Source: Spodoptera frugiperda
Lineage: Eukaryota > Arthropoda > Insecta > Lepidoptera > Noctuidae
Assembly: GCF_023101765.2 (NCBI RefSeq)
Contig: NC_064214.1
Coordinates: 11,662,001-11,726,000 of the forward strand
Direction of reading: 5' to 3'
Length of the DNA stretch: 64,000 nt
Below are positions 1 through 14,305 of the stretch, in pieces; the stretch's first letter is position 1, and every line of letters begins with the position of its first letter. The notes under the pieces are model-generated. The model did no database searches. It was not told where the DNA came from and saw nothing but the letters and a program-made list of their open reading frames with translations. A program made the translations under genes and the position numbers.

Positions 1-974
1 TCAGTTTGCGTAATTCCGAACAAAAGTGAAAAAGGTGATCCGTAGATAAAAAAATCTTCTTCGTAATTATTTGACTGAAATAAAAGTGCTACTTCTTTCG
101 TCAAGTTGTTCAGAAGTGTCACGGACGAGCAGGAGTTTTCGGGATTTTGATATTTCGAAATTATTATTGTTTATGTTTGACAGTTGGTTCTTATTATATT
201 CACATTATTAACTAGTGAAAAATAAGTACTGTATTAAAGGGGCTTTCCCTAAGGGCAATAACAATAATTTAGTTAGTAAAGTTAGACCAAAACCTTTATT
301 GCGAATACTATCTAGTATTTTTTCATGAATTCATAACTCAGTGGTACGTGCTTTAAGTCCAGACGATATCCCCAGAGGTCGAGGTGCCCTCAGTTTATTT
401 TTCATCAGGCTACAAGCGACTAAATAAATAACAGACCTGCCTCTCAGAGTAATGTTCGCAAACTGTTTAACATTTCATTCATTAACAGGAAACATTACGA
501 TGAGGAGAGGAAACTAAGCAACGTTTGAGCCTTGTATTATCTAAATATTATAGTAAAAACAAAGGGGATGGTATGGTTATAAAGTTTAATAAACTTGGTG
601 CGCATCCAAGTGGTTAATTGAAAAATATTTCAGCAGAATCGAAGCTACAAATATGTCGCGAGGTGAATGCTGACTCCAGTCCAAATTGAATTTTAAAAAG
701 CCGGTCAAGTGCGAACCCTGGTTGCGTGATAAATGTTCTCTGCATTGGCGTATTGGTATTGTTATACAAAGGCTAGTAGAAAAGTTTTGTTTTAAAACTC
801 ACGCGAGTGTGCCCACTGGTCTGGTCATTTCCTATGTTTTCCAACGACAATTTTTGTAGGGTTGAACATCACTTTCGAACCTTTCAATTTCTATCTGGCT
901 TTTTAAATTATGTATGCCAATTTCTACCAAGTCATATAAGATGTTTATTTGCTACTACACCAAGTTATCACACA
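1..974. other. Probable EndoA intron, left of the first coding exon
   Basis: AT-rich, no coding frame, no recognised repeat before the Helitron at 975. The BAR-domain exon is not here. Confidence 0.5.
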
Positions 975-1354
975 CTAGTGGTCGCCTAGTGGTTGAAATT
1001 CAACCATATACGATTTAATTTACAATACCACTTAACATACGTTCAAGGATAATTTTTATTTAACTCAAACTCAAACAAACTCTTTTATAAAACTCTATTC
1101 ATATGAGACGTCAATATCATCGCAATGTCTATCGATTTTGACGTTTTGTCAAATACGATCAGATACTATGCATGTGTGTGTAATGTTTTATTTATTAATT
1201 TAATGTACTTTATAAGCATTATTTTTGAAAAATATTAGCGTCCTGCACTTCTCCTACACATAAACTATAAGTGTACCAAATTTTATGCTCCTACGTCCGC
1301 GCAATTTTCGTAAAAAGCGGTCCAAAGTTTTTGCATCACGTATTAATATATAGA
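975..1354 (-). mobile_element. Non-autonomous Helitron, 380 bp, copy 1
   Basis: On the minus strand it starts TCTATATATTAATACG, preceded by A, and ends with a hairpin (GGTTGAAATTTCAACC), an 11-nt spacer and CTAG, followed by T. These are Helitron ends with A/T host flanks. Almost identical to 43450-43829. It lies in the EndoA intron. Confidence 0.85.
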
Positions 1355-1675
1355 TATTATATCAAATACAATATCGAATAAAGTCAACAACATAAAAGGT
1401 TTGTAAATAAAACAAAAGTAAGTATAACTAGCTAACAACGTTAAAACTTTAAGGAGAAAGAAAATTATGTATAAAAAGAAATACAGAGCACTTATAAGCA
1501 TTGAATTACCTTTATAATCTGTGAAACCTGACAAAAGTTTATTTTTCTTATGATACCCTCCGTCCACAATGGTATAATCCCTAAAGATTTCTTTAAAAAA
1601 AGTTTTTAATCTCGCGAGATATTTTCCTTGAGACTGTTCTTTTATAAATGAACGTTTAATAAAAACTCTCCTCAC

Positions 1676-1720
1676 CTGATTGGCTTTGTTGATTTGTTTT
1701 TTTAGACCGGCGAAAGCCAT
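1676..1720 (-). CDS. EndoA: Endophilin A, first coding exon (partial gene)
   Basis: Read on the minus strand, this exon encodes the 15 residues MAFAGLKKQINKANQ and then meets the donor GTGAGG. That is the conserved amphipathic N-terminal helix (H0) of Endophilin A, the BAR and SH3 protein that bends membrane and recruits synaptojanin and dynamin in synaptic vesicle endocytosis. In other insects the protein continues with the BAR domain (YMTEKMGG...). I do not find that next exon between 1 and 1675, so it should lie beyond the left edge. The open frame continues past the donor for 110 codons, but that part is low-complexity intron. The start is the only ATG, and an acceptor lies 36 nt upstream of it. 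Identification rests on 15 residues, but the match is exact and the donor falls where it should. Confidence 0.88.
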
Positions 1721-1756
1721 GGCTGTGGTGTTGCGCCTATCTTTGGTTTAAGTTAT
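1721..1756 (-). other. EndoA: EndoA 5' UTR part of the first coding exon, with upstream acceptor
   Basis: On the minus strand the sequence CTATTTTCAG ends at 1757, giving a good 3' splice site 36 nt before the ATG. The 36 nt have no ATG. The gene therefore has at least one noncoding exon further right; the donor at 31187 is the best candidate seen. The splice link is inferred. Confidence 0.7.
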
Positions 1757-1904
1757 CTGAAAATAGAGAAAAGAATATTAATTATCTAGTATTCAAATGC
1801 TTAACTAAAATTCAACTTTTAGGTTAAATATTTTTTTATTCTACATACGTTTGTTATAATAACTTTCAGGGCAAGTTTCATGTCAATTTATTTTTTTCAT
1901 GGTA

Positions 1905-2105
1905 TAAGCTGGTAAACTAACACGCGGGTCACCTGATGGTAAGCAGGATACCCAAAACAGCAGAGGCGTTACAAGTGCATTGCCGACCTTTTGAGGGTTA
2001 GGAATTTAAAGGTTGTTGGGGAATCGTAGGTCGGAAAGATTGGGAAGGTGGTAATTGGGCCTGCGGCCTCCTTAGTAGCTCGTTTAAATAGCAGTACGTA
2101 GTAAG
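1905..2105 (+). repeat. Lepidopteran interspersed repeat, family C, copy 1
   Basis: CACCTGATGGTAAGCAGGAT and GAGGCGTTACAAGTGCATTG are shared with the copies at 28727 and 36541. Abundant in moth genomes; I cannot name the family with certainty. It lies between the EndoA acceptor and the far first exon. Confidence 0.7.
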
Positions 2106-5100
2106 GCCACTACCTTATCCACCGTACCGTAACCACTGATACAATTATTGATATTCTGGTAAATTATAAAGCCGTATTATCTAGAACTTTAACCTTTGAA
2201 AGCAATCGATTGGAGTTCAACTAAATAATAACCCAATAGGTACTCGTGCTAAGTGTTTCAACAATAACTAGATAGTTATTTCAAGTATCTACCAGACTAC
2301 GTCATTTAATAACCAAGCCATTAGAAACTGGAGTACGGACGGACATAGCAGTTAAAATATAAGTTTAAAGTCCGAACATTTGGGACGCAAACTGGCCGTT
2401 ACGAAATAATTATTCTGTACGTGTACCAGACACGGGAGTAAAAAGCACTCACAGTTACAAAACAGTTTTAACACCGAAACTTTTATCATCGGGCGCAAGA
2501 CTCTGTTCTAGAGCAGGCTGCCTAGCGGAGAGTAGGGTAGCCGAGTTTGTTATTGGCACGGTGCCACATTAACGGATCGATACGGTCGCGAGAACTGTAA
2601 GTAACATTATGTAATCGTCGACTTGTTCAACAATAACCCTATTACGGTAGTGTGTACAGCTTAATGTGCACTATGACCGCGTCCGGCTACCGGCCGCGCT
2701 CACCCTATTAATGGCTAGTTGATAATCTATTAACGTTGCCCTTGTAATACGATGTCGGCTGGGGAAAAATCTCGACGGATTTATCTTACACAATTTATTT
2801 TAATGAACGAACTTAAGCTATTTTAACCTAAGTTAATTAAAGACTAAAATGTTTAAGATTAGTTGAATTCCGTTTGTAGGGTCCAGTAGACCTTATTATG
2901 ACGTACCTACGTTCTTGTGATTCATGCCATCACTAAGAGAGAGCAAATAGAATAATATATTACTTTCATCTCCGACATAACTTGGGTCTTTACACAAGTA
3001 AGTAGGTAGTTAATAACCCATTGTTACGTGTTGTTAGAAAGGGCAATGAACACGGTTGCGGGTTAAGGGTCTATAAACTTCCATGCCGTGTTATAATTAT
3101 TCATCAGTTCAGTTCAATACTAACTATACATTTTTAAGTATCAAACAACCTGTTGTCGGACGGAAAATCGATTGCGATAGCTGAAAATAGCAATACGTAA
3201 ATAGGTTTCATTTCAATTATTTAATGCTACGACGGCCATTCTGAATACCGAATAATTTTGATTTACCATTTAACGGTTAAAATAAATTTTTATTTATCAT
3301 CACATTATCAAAAGTTTTAGTAATATTTTGCACGTTCGTTGTATTTGAATAATAAAACGTTCACTGTTTGAATAAATAATACCTAGGGAACGTCCGAATT
3401 AAAAATTCAGTCCATGTACCTGGTCTGTTAATTACTAATTCACAAAGCGAAAATAATAAAAGCGTATAACGAAAATAACAATATTAGCTAGTGAAATGTT
3501 TATTTATAGTGAGGGAAATGTTCGCAGCAGATAACAATGGACCATAAAGAAGCGTTTACAGTGTTTGCTTAGCTTTATTCTCGTAGCGCAGCGTAGCGCT
3601 TTGTAGATGGGATCTACGCCGTAGCGCTACACGCTAATGTAATTGAAATATTAAGCTCATTACGTAAAATCGCATCAGTATTTATTGGTGAATTTGCCTA
3701 CTATTTCTAGCTTATACAGTATATTAAAATCTATCAGGGCTGCAGTACTAGTTAATCTATTTAATCGTATCAAAGGCACTCATTTGTATGCAAAATATCG
3801 GGCGGGTTGATCCAGTACGCATTATTTGGAACATGTAACGTATACAAGCTTATCTAGGATCAAAGATTTTGTTCAAAACATAGACGTCAAGTTCAGTAAC
3901 ACGTATAACGAAGACCAAAAACTATTTAATACGACGAAGATAACTAAGTTAGCCAACCACTTGCTGAGATAAAGGGTGCTCCAAGTAAAATGAAGTGTAA
4001 TGCAACCGACGTCAGTTCACATACAATATTCTGCTGAACAAATATCTTCTACCGCAGACTCCACGATAAGTCTAATAGGACCTTAAAGTTTCATTACGTG
4101 GAAGATTGCAATTTTATTTTACGGTTCGTGAAGAACGGTTTATAATGAGAGGTCCCCATACTCATGAATATATAACATGAAGTGGAAATTAGTAATATTA
4201 GACCGCGATACGTGGGCGGTCTCCCGCGTCACTCATTACGGTGATATTAAAATTTGTACGCTTGTGAACGCTTCTCAATATTTTACATGACCTTTTGGGT
4301 CTCAAAGTAATTTCATTACCTACTTATTTTTCATTGTGGTTGAATTTTTATTCTCAATTATATTGTCGGCACGTTTTATCTACAAAATGAAGTATGTACT
4401 AAATCGGCTTTGAGTAAAATATTATATCTAAGGGAGAGAACTGTTTCGTAACAACACGACTCAACATTAATTACACCTCTTTACGTTTCAGTAAAGGTTC
4501 TATTTTAAGCGAGGCTCAGGAGAATTAGTCGTCAAACTTTGAGTAGACCTGAACAAGCTAGAATGTTGAGCGAAATCTCACTTTGATGTTTTTTTACACA
4601 AAACCCAAAAGCGAAGTGTCTCGTGACAACAAAAAACAAAAGAATAAATCTAAAAATAGCGGCACGGTGCCTATTTTCTGTACATTCATGAATAAACGTT
4701 GAAGATAATAAATACAACATGTTTCAGCCCTATCTAATATCATATTTCTGTTTTATTCCGTCGACTTTATTTTACAGAGTATGTTATGTGTGGGCGAATT
4801 AGACAAGGGATGTTAAAATAAACACATTAAAGATCAGAAACCTGATATGTTATACCTAAGCCTATATATTATTTACGAGACAAAATATACCAGGAAGAAA
4901 AGCCTTAAGTCCCCGAATTGCAATTAGTTTAAATTATGTATTTTATAATGTTAATAAGTCACAATAGCAGACCCTTATTCGCGTCGTGACCTCATTACTT
5001 AGATCCTAAATTATAATTACGAAGGTGCTAATGGAGTTATTCCATTTACGCAGACGTTATGATCCTTGAGCACTCAGTTCACGCGTACAAACCGTGACTG

Positions 5101-8100
5101 AAAACATTCAGTGAAGCCAGTTCAATTCAATGGATTTATTAGTGGAACACAATTTTATATACTGACTAAATTGCCAATTACACATTGCCAATGAGCGCAC
5201 GGCTGCGGCTTCACACAAATGGACATTTCGCCCCGCTAACCGCTCACAGAACATCAAAGATAATTTCCATTACATCAATTTGGATTCATAAGCTTCTGCT
5301 ATTACTAGAACACACATTCAGCTACGTTGATTACTACATTGATTTATGGCTTATCTATTCAAAATTGTCTCTGAATAGCCATTAATCTAAGCGAGCTCAA
5401 TATTAGGGTCAGAGTAACGGCCCTGTACGGCAGCGATAAATGAAGACCCAGCATTATGTAAATCACTCGAGTTAATTTTATACGAAACGAAGGATTTTGT
5501 TTGGAAAAATTCACAAAGGGAAGAGTGTGAACATGAACAAATGTAATTTAGGGCGAGCGGTATTTGTTTCGGTTGGAAACATCTGCTCATTGTGGTGCGT
5601 TTGGTTCCATTAAACTTTATGTACTACGTGTATCGACGTAGCCTGACATTTACGCTGCACTGAAAGCTATTTCGGTACGAACAATGACACAAATGGCCTG
5701 AATCATATAGCGTGCGTAATTAAAACGGGATTCAGGTAGCCTAATATAAAATAGGACTCAAGGTTACATAACAAACAATTAACATAATTCAACAAAAGAG
5801 ATACTAATTTGAATATGATCTACAGAGAAAAAACAATCTTTTGAATAATCCAAACCTGTTTAAATATTAGGGTCGGCATAAATGATGTTAAAATATCACA
5901 TGAGGCAATTTCTCACTATGAGCTCAGAGCTATATTTAAAGTAAATATTTTGAATATTATATTACATTTTCCACGAAAACCATTTTTTAGTGTATCTTCT
6001 GGGCGATTACACGAGGGTATATAAATTCATATGACAACAGTATGTCCGCGAGGCATACAATACACAATAGTGTTCCAATATAAGTTTTACGCTGTGATAG
6101 GAAACTCGCAACAATAGTTTTCGATCTTTTTTGTAAACATTTTCACAATGGCGTAGTTTATTATCATTGTGGATTAAACTTCTTTCCGATAATATACCTG
6201 TGATATAAGGAGTATACCTATATATAAAATATGTATTTCATCAAAGTCAAAAAGACTAAGAATTGCGTTATAAGAAACTTTATTGTAGTATCTAACCGGA
6301 TTTTATTGGATTCTGCTACTAATTGGACGCTTTGATCTTTTTGTACTTTATCTACAGATCACCGATTCTCGTTAGCAATTCACGTACTCCATTTGTGAAG
6401 CATATTTGAAACCAATATACGGAGGTACGTCACGAAATACATTAACTTATTCATTTCAAGAACCTTTTTATAGCATAAGGTGGGTAGGAGCGACATGTTA
6501 CCTACATTTGTGTACACGACTTATATAATATTCATATACGAGTTGAAGGAGAATTGTCACAGACGATTGTAAATAATTCTTAAGAAATTCTATGACGGAT
6601 ATTCAAAATTAAAAGATATGTGTAGGCGATTGGTCTGTTATTTGCAACACAAAACCTTTTTCATACATACATGGGTACATAATATAGCAAATTTGAGGCG
6701 TGCTCCCTCAAACCCACAGGTGTGTATTGGGAGTTGTACCGTTTAATAATTCACACTGTCTGTAGTGGTAAAGCGGCTTCAGACATCTCGCAAAACCATT
6801 TAATCGGCCGAGCAGACTGTTTTGTTACGCAAAATGTTAATTTGGTCCCAGTATGAGCACGTTGCGCTGCAAAGGTTTTATTTAACGTTACGTCCTGTTA
6901 ACCAAAAGGGTTTAGAATAAATATCTGTTCGGACGGTATTAATATACATAAGCTTACATAAGCTGATAGCTCGCCAATGAAATAACCCTCAAATCAATTT
7001 CGTTGCATAACTTATACTCGAAACCTATCCATTTTTCCCGAAATAAATAGAGAGAGAAGAGGAAACCTTGCCGTCTGATTGGATACTAAAAATAGAACAC
7101 GCCTTTTCGTCAACTCTTGAAGTAACAAGTACTAGTCACCCTCATTTCCAATTAATTGGTACGACAAACTGTCCTACCTGTAGTAGGTACTCTTCAGTGC
7201 GCTCCTTTCATGAAATCATAATGAATAGCAGGCATTCTCTCGTTTCCAATACGTGGTTATTACTTCCATACCGACTAGATACCTAAGTATGTTCTACTTT
7301 TTTCGGATTAAGTTATCCGAAGCCGGAGTTCTTTGTGCAGAAATTTCTCTTACGAAATAGTCCTCTTACATTACGTAAATTTGTCACTAAGCAGCGTCGC
7401 TTTGTGTAATTACTAGTACTCCGCCCACGGTTTTGCTTGGTCTACCGGGATAAAAACAGTGTTAATCCAGGTCATGGTTTATCTCTATTCCAAATTCCGT
7501 CTCAATCCGTTCAAGAATTAAAGCGTGGGTGACATTCTTTCATTATTCTTTAATTTTGTGTTTGTTTTAGTATAACTTACAATTTATTTTTATTGCTGAC
7601 TATAATATTTAAATAGCTAGAATAAGTAGATTGCATCATTCTTTACAAGTCTTAATCAGGAATAACAATTACTAGTACGTTCAGGGGCAACTGGACAGAA
7701 AAAACCAACGCTAGACAAGAAAACCTTTCTGCTCCACATCGTGCTAATTAACTCGACGACTCCAGTCTCCACGACAAGAAATAAGGATAAGAACCTATAA
7801 CTAGATCACCCTCTTTCTTCTCCACTTTTCAATCTAGATGGGAAAGGCAGTAACCAAGTTCTTCATCTATAAAAACTCAATATTAACTCCTTCCGTCGCA
7901 TTTTACGACGTCGCATGACGATAAGGCTCGGATACATTTTATATTACCCCCCCCCCCTCCTTAGTCACAAAGCTCTAAAGTTATAATTATATTGAATCGA
8001 TTGGATCCCCACTTACCGACCGAGGTTAATCAGTGACACAATCTATGGGCTTCCTTTGATCTAGAAGATTATTTGTTATCTATAATTAGCTCATTTTTCA

Positions 8101-10075
8101 TTCTCTCTAGGCCTCGAGTTGAAAGGAGATGAGAGATGAGATAATGGACGGTTTTATATTGATGTCAGAACATTACATGTGTTGGCCGGTCGTGAACAAA
8201 GAAGTATATTCGGTTCCATTTAATAGCTAGTTAGTATTTCTATTCATTACTTAATATTAAATCAATGCTTAAAATAAGACTAGATGATATATGATAGAAC
8301 CTAAATTAATGTATAATAGTCTTGTTAATTAATTAATAAAAAATAAAGGATCTGTAAAAACACAGGTAAACTATAAAAGAAAATCATTTTCCTTTTTACA
8401 ATACAGTCTAGCAAAACGAAATGTCTACTAAACACAGCAATCAAACGTTCGTTGTAATAACACGAAGGTACATTGCTCAGTTTTATGAATGGAACAGAAT
8501 CTATTCAGAGAATTTCAATATCGAGGTACTCAAAGAAAAATTATATATGAGAGGCAATAAAGTGAATGAGTGAAACCATAAAATCATCTTATACTGGTTG
8601 TCCTTAATCGGCTCCATTTTATATTAACACATTCATTTCGTTACTCGTATATCCATTAGTAAAAAAAGAATGGATATTACGACATCAGTATTGTAAGTAG
8701 GTACACGCATTACTAGATATGAAATAGTATGAGTATTGCTTGTTATCTATTACGTACCTCTGTTCCCTTTTCTCAATAAGTTCCCGCGGCTTCTTTAAGA
8801 TCACGTCACTGATTCACTTTGACGGTATATGAATATACTGAGTTTGTTATCGTAGTGCTACGGCGTAGCAGTCAATAGTTCACGTAGCTTGGACGCGACT
8901 GAAGCGCTCGTAGCGCTACAGAGCCGTAGGGGTGCGCGCGCAGCCTCGCCCCTCACATGTAAACCCGATATCAATCCGCTTCCAAACAATTTCGAAACGA
9001 TTTGCGAATATTCGATTTAAAGTCGTATCTTTAATGTATCGACATCTGAAGTCTTACCGTATCTCATAATTACGCAGAATCAACGAACACTCTGTTAAGC
9101 CACAGTATAATTAATTATATTTTCGCCAAAATTCTGTTGTTGAATGGTAATTATCATTTTGTCGCAATGGTTACGTAGAATCTTCACATTGATATGTTAC
9201 AGTAAATTCTTTCATTTATTAATGAACTTCCCTATTCACGCACCTATTTGAAACTTAAACTGTACAAAGAAAAACATACAAAAGCAAATATTCAAATAAT
9301 ACAATTGTGTAAGCGTTTCCAATTAAAAATAAATGACCTTAGGTCTAATATTTAAAGTTTCAGTTACCCAAGAAATAGTTATATAAACCGAAAGGTTAAC
9401 TATATCCCAAAATAGGAGCAGGAGCCAAAGATGACGAAAGTTCACAAGTAAAGTTATTCAGCATAGGTAAGCAAAGGAAAAAACGAATATCAAATAAAGG
9501 TATGATTAAGAATATTCAAGTATATAGGACATATAAGATACTTAAAATTCGTCTGGAGCTCTAACAAGATTGCTAGAGAGACGCAAATAAATCGAAAATT
9601 CCTTATATAAGACTTTTTGCGTCTATGAATTATGGAACAATTTCCACAAGGCACCTGTATTCATATCTACTCTATGTATCACATGGCCAGGTATTTGACG
9701 CAGAACATAAAAAGAAGGACACATCGAGTGCATTTCGTTTTATTAGTATGTGGCGAACTTTGCAATGGACGCAGAATACCGCATCGCCAACTTTGTCCTC
9801 CACTAAATAGATTCATTTTCTCGCCCGACGCCAGAACCACTTAATTTAGAACTTTAATGCATAAAACAAGCCATTATAGACCATATCTAACTGGACATAG
9901 AAGCCTAGTCTGCGCTAAAAATATCGATATGTAATTTATCAATGTCGCAGAGATTTGGCTTGAGAAGGGAAAACTTAATCCTTTTGACTTCATAGCCGCG
10001 CCAAAATCCCTGACGACGTCAAAGGTATTAACTGTTTTTTCTTTCGTATGTTTTATTTATAATATCTGTCTCCTT
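2106..10075. other. Noncoding stretch within the proposed EndoA first intron
   Basis: No supported gene on either strand. All open frames are short and unlike known proteins. Noted: two clusters of GTAGCGC (3577-3635 and 8850-8925), (C)11 at 7947-7957, and a locally GC-richer area around 2500-2700. Confidence 0.5.
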
Positions 10076-10215
10076 CATAATTCAACTGCCCTTTTTTAAG
10101 GGGGAAAAACATCCAATGACCACTCCTGCTTTGGACGAGGCGAAAGGGAGTGTCATACTTTTACTGACAAAAACCACCCCGTTGTTACTCTTGCTTTTCG
10201 AGCCGTAGCCAATTC
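10076..10215 (+). repeat. Interspersed repeat family A, copy 1
   Basis: Shares ACATCCAATGACC, AGGGAGTGTCA, ACCACCCCGTT and CTTTTCGAGCCG with four other places in the window. Very common in noctuid sequence; class unknown to me. Confidence 0.65.
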
Positions 10216-11487
10216 AATTGCCTTGAGGATCTCATCTGTATCTTCACGAGAACATTTGTAAAAACATAGACTGTACACAGGCACTTACATAAGTATAAAA
10301 TTGGAAGTCACGAACACTGCAAAACAAGGGTTTCGCAATACTCATAAACGGTTTTATCAATTTCGAACGGCCAGCAAATTGTACGGCAAAAGGTACTCTT
10401 TTAGCTTTTAAATGTCAGTGATATTGGAATAATATTGAGGGAACTGAGTCTGTGCGATATTTTATTTATTGTATTGCCGATTTTATTTACGGTTTTTAAT
10501 GTGGACTTTTATATAGAACACGACAGATATGTAGTGGGTGTTTTTATGATACTGATGGACTGGTATTCAGTGTTCTGTAAAAATAGTGGAAGTATGTAAT
10601 GTTAAAAACAGTAAATTCATGTCAAAGTGAGTACAAGATTAACCCAAACATCTGGGTAGAAGATGAATGTGGAATCAGGCTTTCAGCGGGCACTTAAAAT
10701 GCTTTGCGCCACTAAGGACCAGAAAATAATGAGGGTATGCGGTTTATTACGGCATAAACTCTAGACCCGCAGTGACGTTGTCAGTAATTGCAATCATTTC
10801 CCCAACTATAATTAAACTGATTGTTTTATAAATAGTTACCTATTTGGTTGGTAAACAAACAACAATACCTACGTCTTCCACGAAGTAAAAGGTTAGAGGT
10901 ATCAGTAACCATCATTTATTTGCTAATGTTATTACTTCTGAAATAATATCGCAACCTCATATTCCCACACTGAGCTTAAAATAGCTAATTATACCAGCAG
11001 TGACTGTCATACTGTAATATAACATGTAGGTGTGCTATTCCACGGAAAACGTTCCATTCCAATAATTGCCTCGAACGCCTCGCTTCAACTATTTACAGCA
11101 CACAGTAAAGATTTTCAGGAACTTTAAAACAAAAAGGGTTTTGTTCTAGATATTCTAAAGATACCAATTCTGAGAAAACTCTTCATAGTCACACTCATAA
11201 AAGGGTACTTAAAATATTGGTACCAAATTTCCGCCGTAAAACAACTTTATTTTAAAAGCCAGAAGAGAAAACCAATAAAACTCGAAACTGTCAAACCGAA
11301 AAAGTGGCAAAGAATTTATTGCTTAATATTTGCACCGAAACTGGACGAGAGAGGGAGTTCTTTAGACCGTCGCCCGTTAATTCCACAGACATTTGGAAGG
11401 ATTTCCTCGAAAAAGGACACTTTTTCGTAAATATGTTTAAAAGGAGAGGATAAACACCGTCATATTTATGTACTTCGTACATCACTA

Positions 11488-11692
11488 CATAGTACAAAAC
11501 AAAGTCGCTTTCTCTGTCCCTACGTCTCTTTGTATGCTTAAATCTTTAATACTACGCAACGGATTTTGATGCGTTTTTTTTTTTAATATATAGAGTGATT
11601 CAAGAGATAGTTTTATATGTATAATGCATGCATAATATATCATCATTGTACCCATACGAAGCTGGGGCGGGTCGCTAGTTTCTAATACATAT
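11488..11692 (-). repeat. Interspersed repeat family B, copy 1
   Basis: On the minus strand: TAGCGACCCGCCCCAGCTTC, CATCAAAATCCGTTGCGTAG, GAGAAAGCGACTTTGTTTTG. About 200 bp; matches 15592-15790. The protein-like frame across it is not a gene. Confidence 0.7.
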
Positions 11693-12304
11693 ATTTTGTG
11701 GATAAACCCATTAGTTTTAGTTTTATTTAGAACATAATATTTCATGACTTCAATTTTAATCACTAAATTGTCACGTCAAGTTGATTTGCCTGCTAGCTAA
11801 ATATCTATTCATAGCCGGCTTGCAAAGGGAATCATGGATAATAAGGATTCATCATCATCATTCAGCTATACACAGCAGGGTAATGGGTAACTACTTCCAT
11901 AAAAACCTTATCTCTAATTACCATAACCGATAGCGTACCTAATAAAACAATTTTAGTAGAATAGGTAATACTACTAATACTTGATGCATATGTACGTACA
12001 ACTGCTCACACGTAATAGAGTTTAGTACGGATATAGGCTAGACTGGTGGCACTAAACTAATAGTACCTAGCACACCGGCACACGTTGCACGGCGATGATA
12101 GCGCATAAACCCGCCACTACATAAACATAATACTCAACAACATGTGGTTATGACTTCTTGAGTGGTTTCTTCAAGATAAATCGTTTCGGACTTTCACGAA
12201 CACTTCTGGCATACTTGCAGAAAGGGGGAAGGAAAGAGAATTTTCTATTTATTATAACTTTCTATTTATATTTCTATTTATTATTAATTATTATGTTATC
12301 GGCT

Positions 12305-12426
12305 TACTCATGTAACTGTTTGAAAAGGAACTCGACTAGTTTCAAGCCATGCTAGAGGCTCATATTCATGAGCAGCATTCCGCAACAAATGACGCGGCGA
12401 TTGTCGCATGTCTTGAAACTAGTTGA
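12305..12426. repeat. Short interspersed repeat family D, copy 1
   Basis: GACTAGTTTCAAGCCATG and CATGTCTTGAAACTAGTTG form an inverted pair; GACGCGGCGATTGTCGCATG is shared with 46858-46978. Confidence 0.65.
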
Positions 12427-14305
12427 TTTTCTGTAATTAATTTCTATTAGGGAATATTCAAGGTGTTTTTGTTACTAAAAAATATCATTTTACAATGTTA
12501 AACCACGCAATTTACACGTAGGTATATTTTTAGCTCAACTTTTTAACGTTAAACATCTACCTACGTACTCTTAAAAAGGTTCACAGACAATATAACAGAT
12601 TCCCTTTATTGTGTCTACAGGAAGAAGGCCTTTGTTAAAAAGGTAAGTCTCCTTTCATTTTTGAACGAATAATATTGTATACGTGTAAGCCCTACGCTGG
12701 AGGCACGATGTAGCCGATGTAGGTGGGTGTCAGTACATAGGTAAGTACAGTTCGCCGCAATAATAAATCCCTCTGCCATACTCGGTAAATGTGGGACGTC
12801 CATAAGAAAAATTTCTAAGAACTGCTCGAGTTTTTATTCCTCGATGTCCTCTCTTAATCTACTTAAAAGTATATGTACGTCGTTCCTGTAAATACTTATT
12901 ATATTTAGAAGGAAACTTTGGTAGAGAAGATTAGATTTCAATTAACAATTCAATTTACTAAATTACTATTTCTACGAAGATCAAAGTATATCATTTGTTA
13001 AAGTTCAAAATAGAGCTTTCATAAACATGAATGAAGTAAAACAAACAATAAACAGTATTGTCTAAATTAATCTTGATTGTTTTATCAGCTCCGAATATCG
13101 GGTTAACATTGCTCATAAATATACAAGAGTTCTGATAAGTACGTTTCTGCGAAGGCTGAGTGTGGGTAGTTGGTACTAATTGGTCTATTTGTGTATCTTC
13201 TGGGAGCACCTTCGATAAACTACGTGGACTGAACACGTAGATAAATACTAATTAACAGGTTCCCTTGCAAAATCACGTGGGAATAAAGCTATTATATTGA
13301 GTACCCGTAATATCTCCAATATGTAGGTAGAAGTAAATTATCTGAAGTCTTGCAGATTAATTCTATTCTAAAAATATGTTGGTCCTTTGAGTCGCAAGTC
13401 CCAACACCGTTATTCTACATTGATATTATCACATGAATATCATTTGCAAGATGCACCACGAGATAGAGATAACATTTGTGCATTTATTAATATTACTTGT
13501 CGTCTTTATGAACTTGGTTACTCCAGATGCAGTCAAGCAAACACCTGTCATTGCAAAAAATTCCAACGTCTTGCTATAATTAAAAAAACAACAGATTCTT
13601 CTGTTTTATATGAAAATACCCAAGTAATAACTTGTACAGCCTCAACGACTTTTAACTTGACGAGTTGATGTATGAATATTTTGCCAAATTAACCTTTATA
13701 AATGTTAAGAAAACGTGCTAACGTTATTCCGACCGAGACATTTCAGTAAGAAAGTTTAATAATTATTCATTGTATAACAAACGATATTTATACTCGACGA
13801 ATAGGAAAACATTTTCCTTATAATTATAAGTAAGTGTAGCATCAAATATTAGTTGTTTTATGTGGGCATGGAAACAAACTTGTGATAACAACTGCTTTCC
13901 AACGTCCCCCACGCAGCTTTAACGTGGTCGGATGGATCGCCCTTTGCTTGTTTTATTTTCGTATCACAAGACTATTAATAGAGGGTAACATTATAATCGC
14001 AAAAATACCCACAATTTCACTCAAATCACTGTCCTTGTTACTCGTATTTATAACTTTTTCCGAGAATTTTTGTTTGGGAGGATTAAATCTTATTGTGACT
14101 GTGACACTTCTAAATAGAATTTGTATATAAAACAGGGAAATAAATACGGAATTGTGTTATTGTTTTCAAAGATAAAAGTACAGGTGTTTAGAAAACGGTG
14201 CTTATTTTAAGGTTGTTGTAATGTAAAAGATTGTTTGACCAAGTTTTATTGTTATGTCTGCTATTTTGGAAAACTTCGTACCGCCTACGAATTGGACATA
14301 AACAA

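Larger units (their letters stand above)
10216..14305. other. Noncoding stretch with scattered repeats
   Basis: Holds repeat B (11488) and repeat D (12305). A 93-codon frame at 13387-13668 has no recognisable domain and no splice context. Nothing else seen. Confidence 0.45.

Noticed and set aside
1343..1675. Continuation of the EndoA frame for 110 more codons
   Set aside because: It follows a good donor (GTGAGG) and reads as low-complexity residues unlike the BAR domain, so it is intron.
13387..13668. 93-codon plus-strand frame
   Set aside because: No homology recognised, no signal of splicing or coding bias; consistent with chance in AT-rich DNA.
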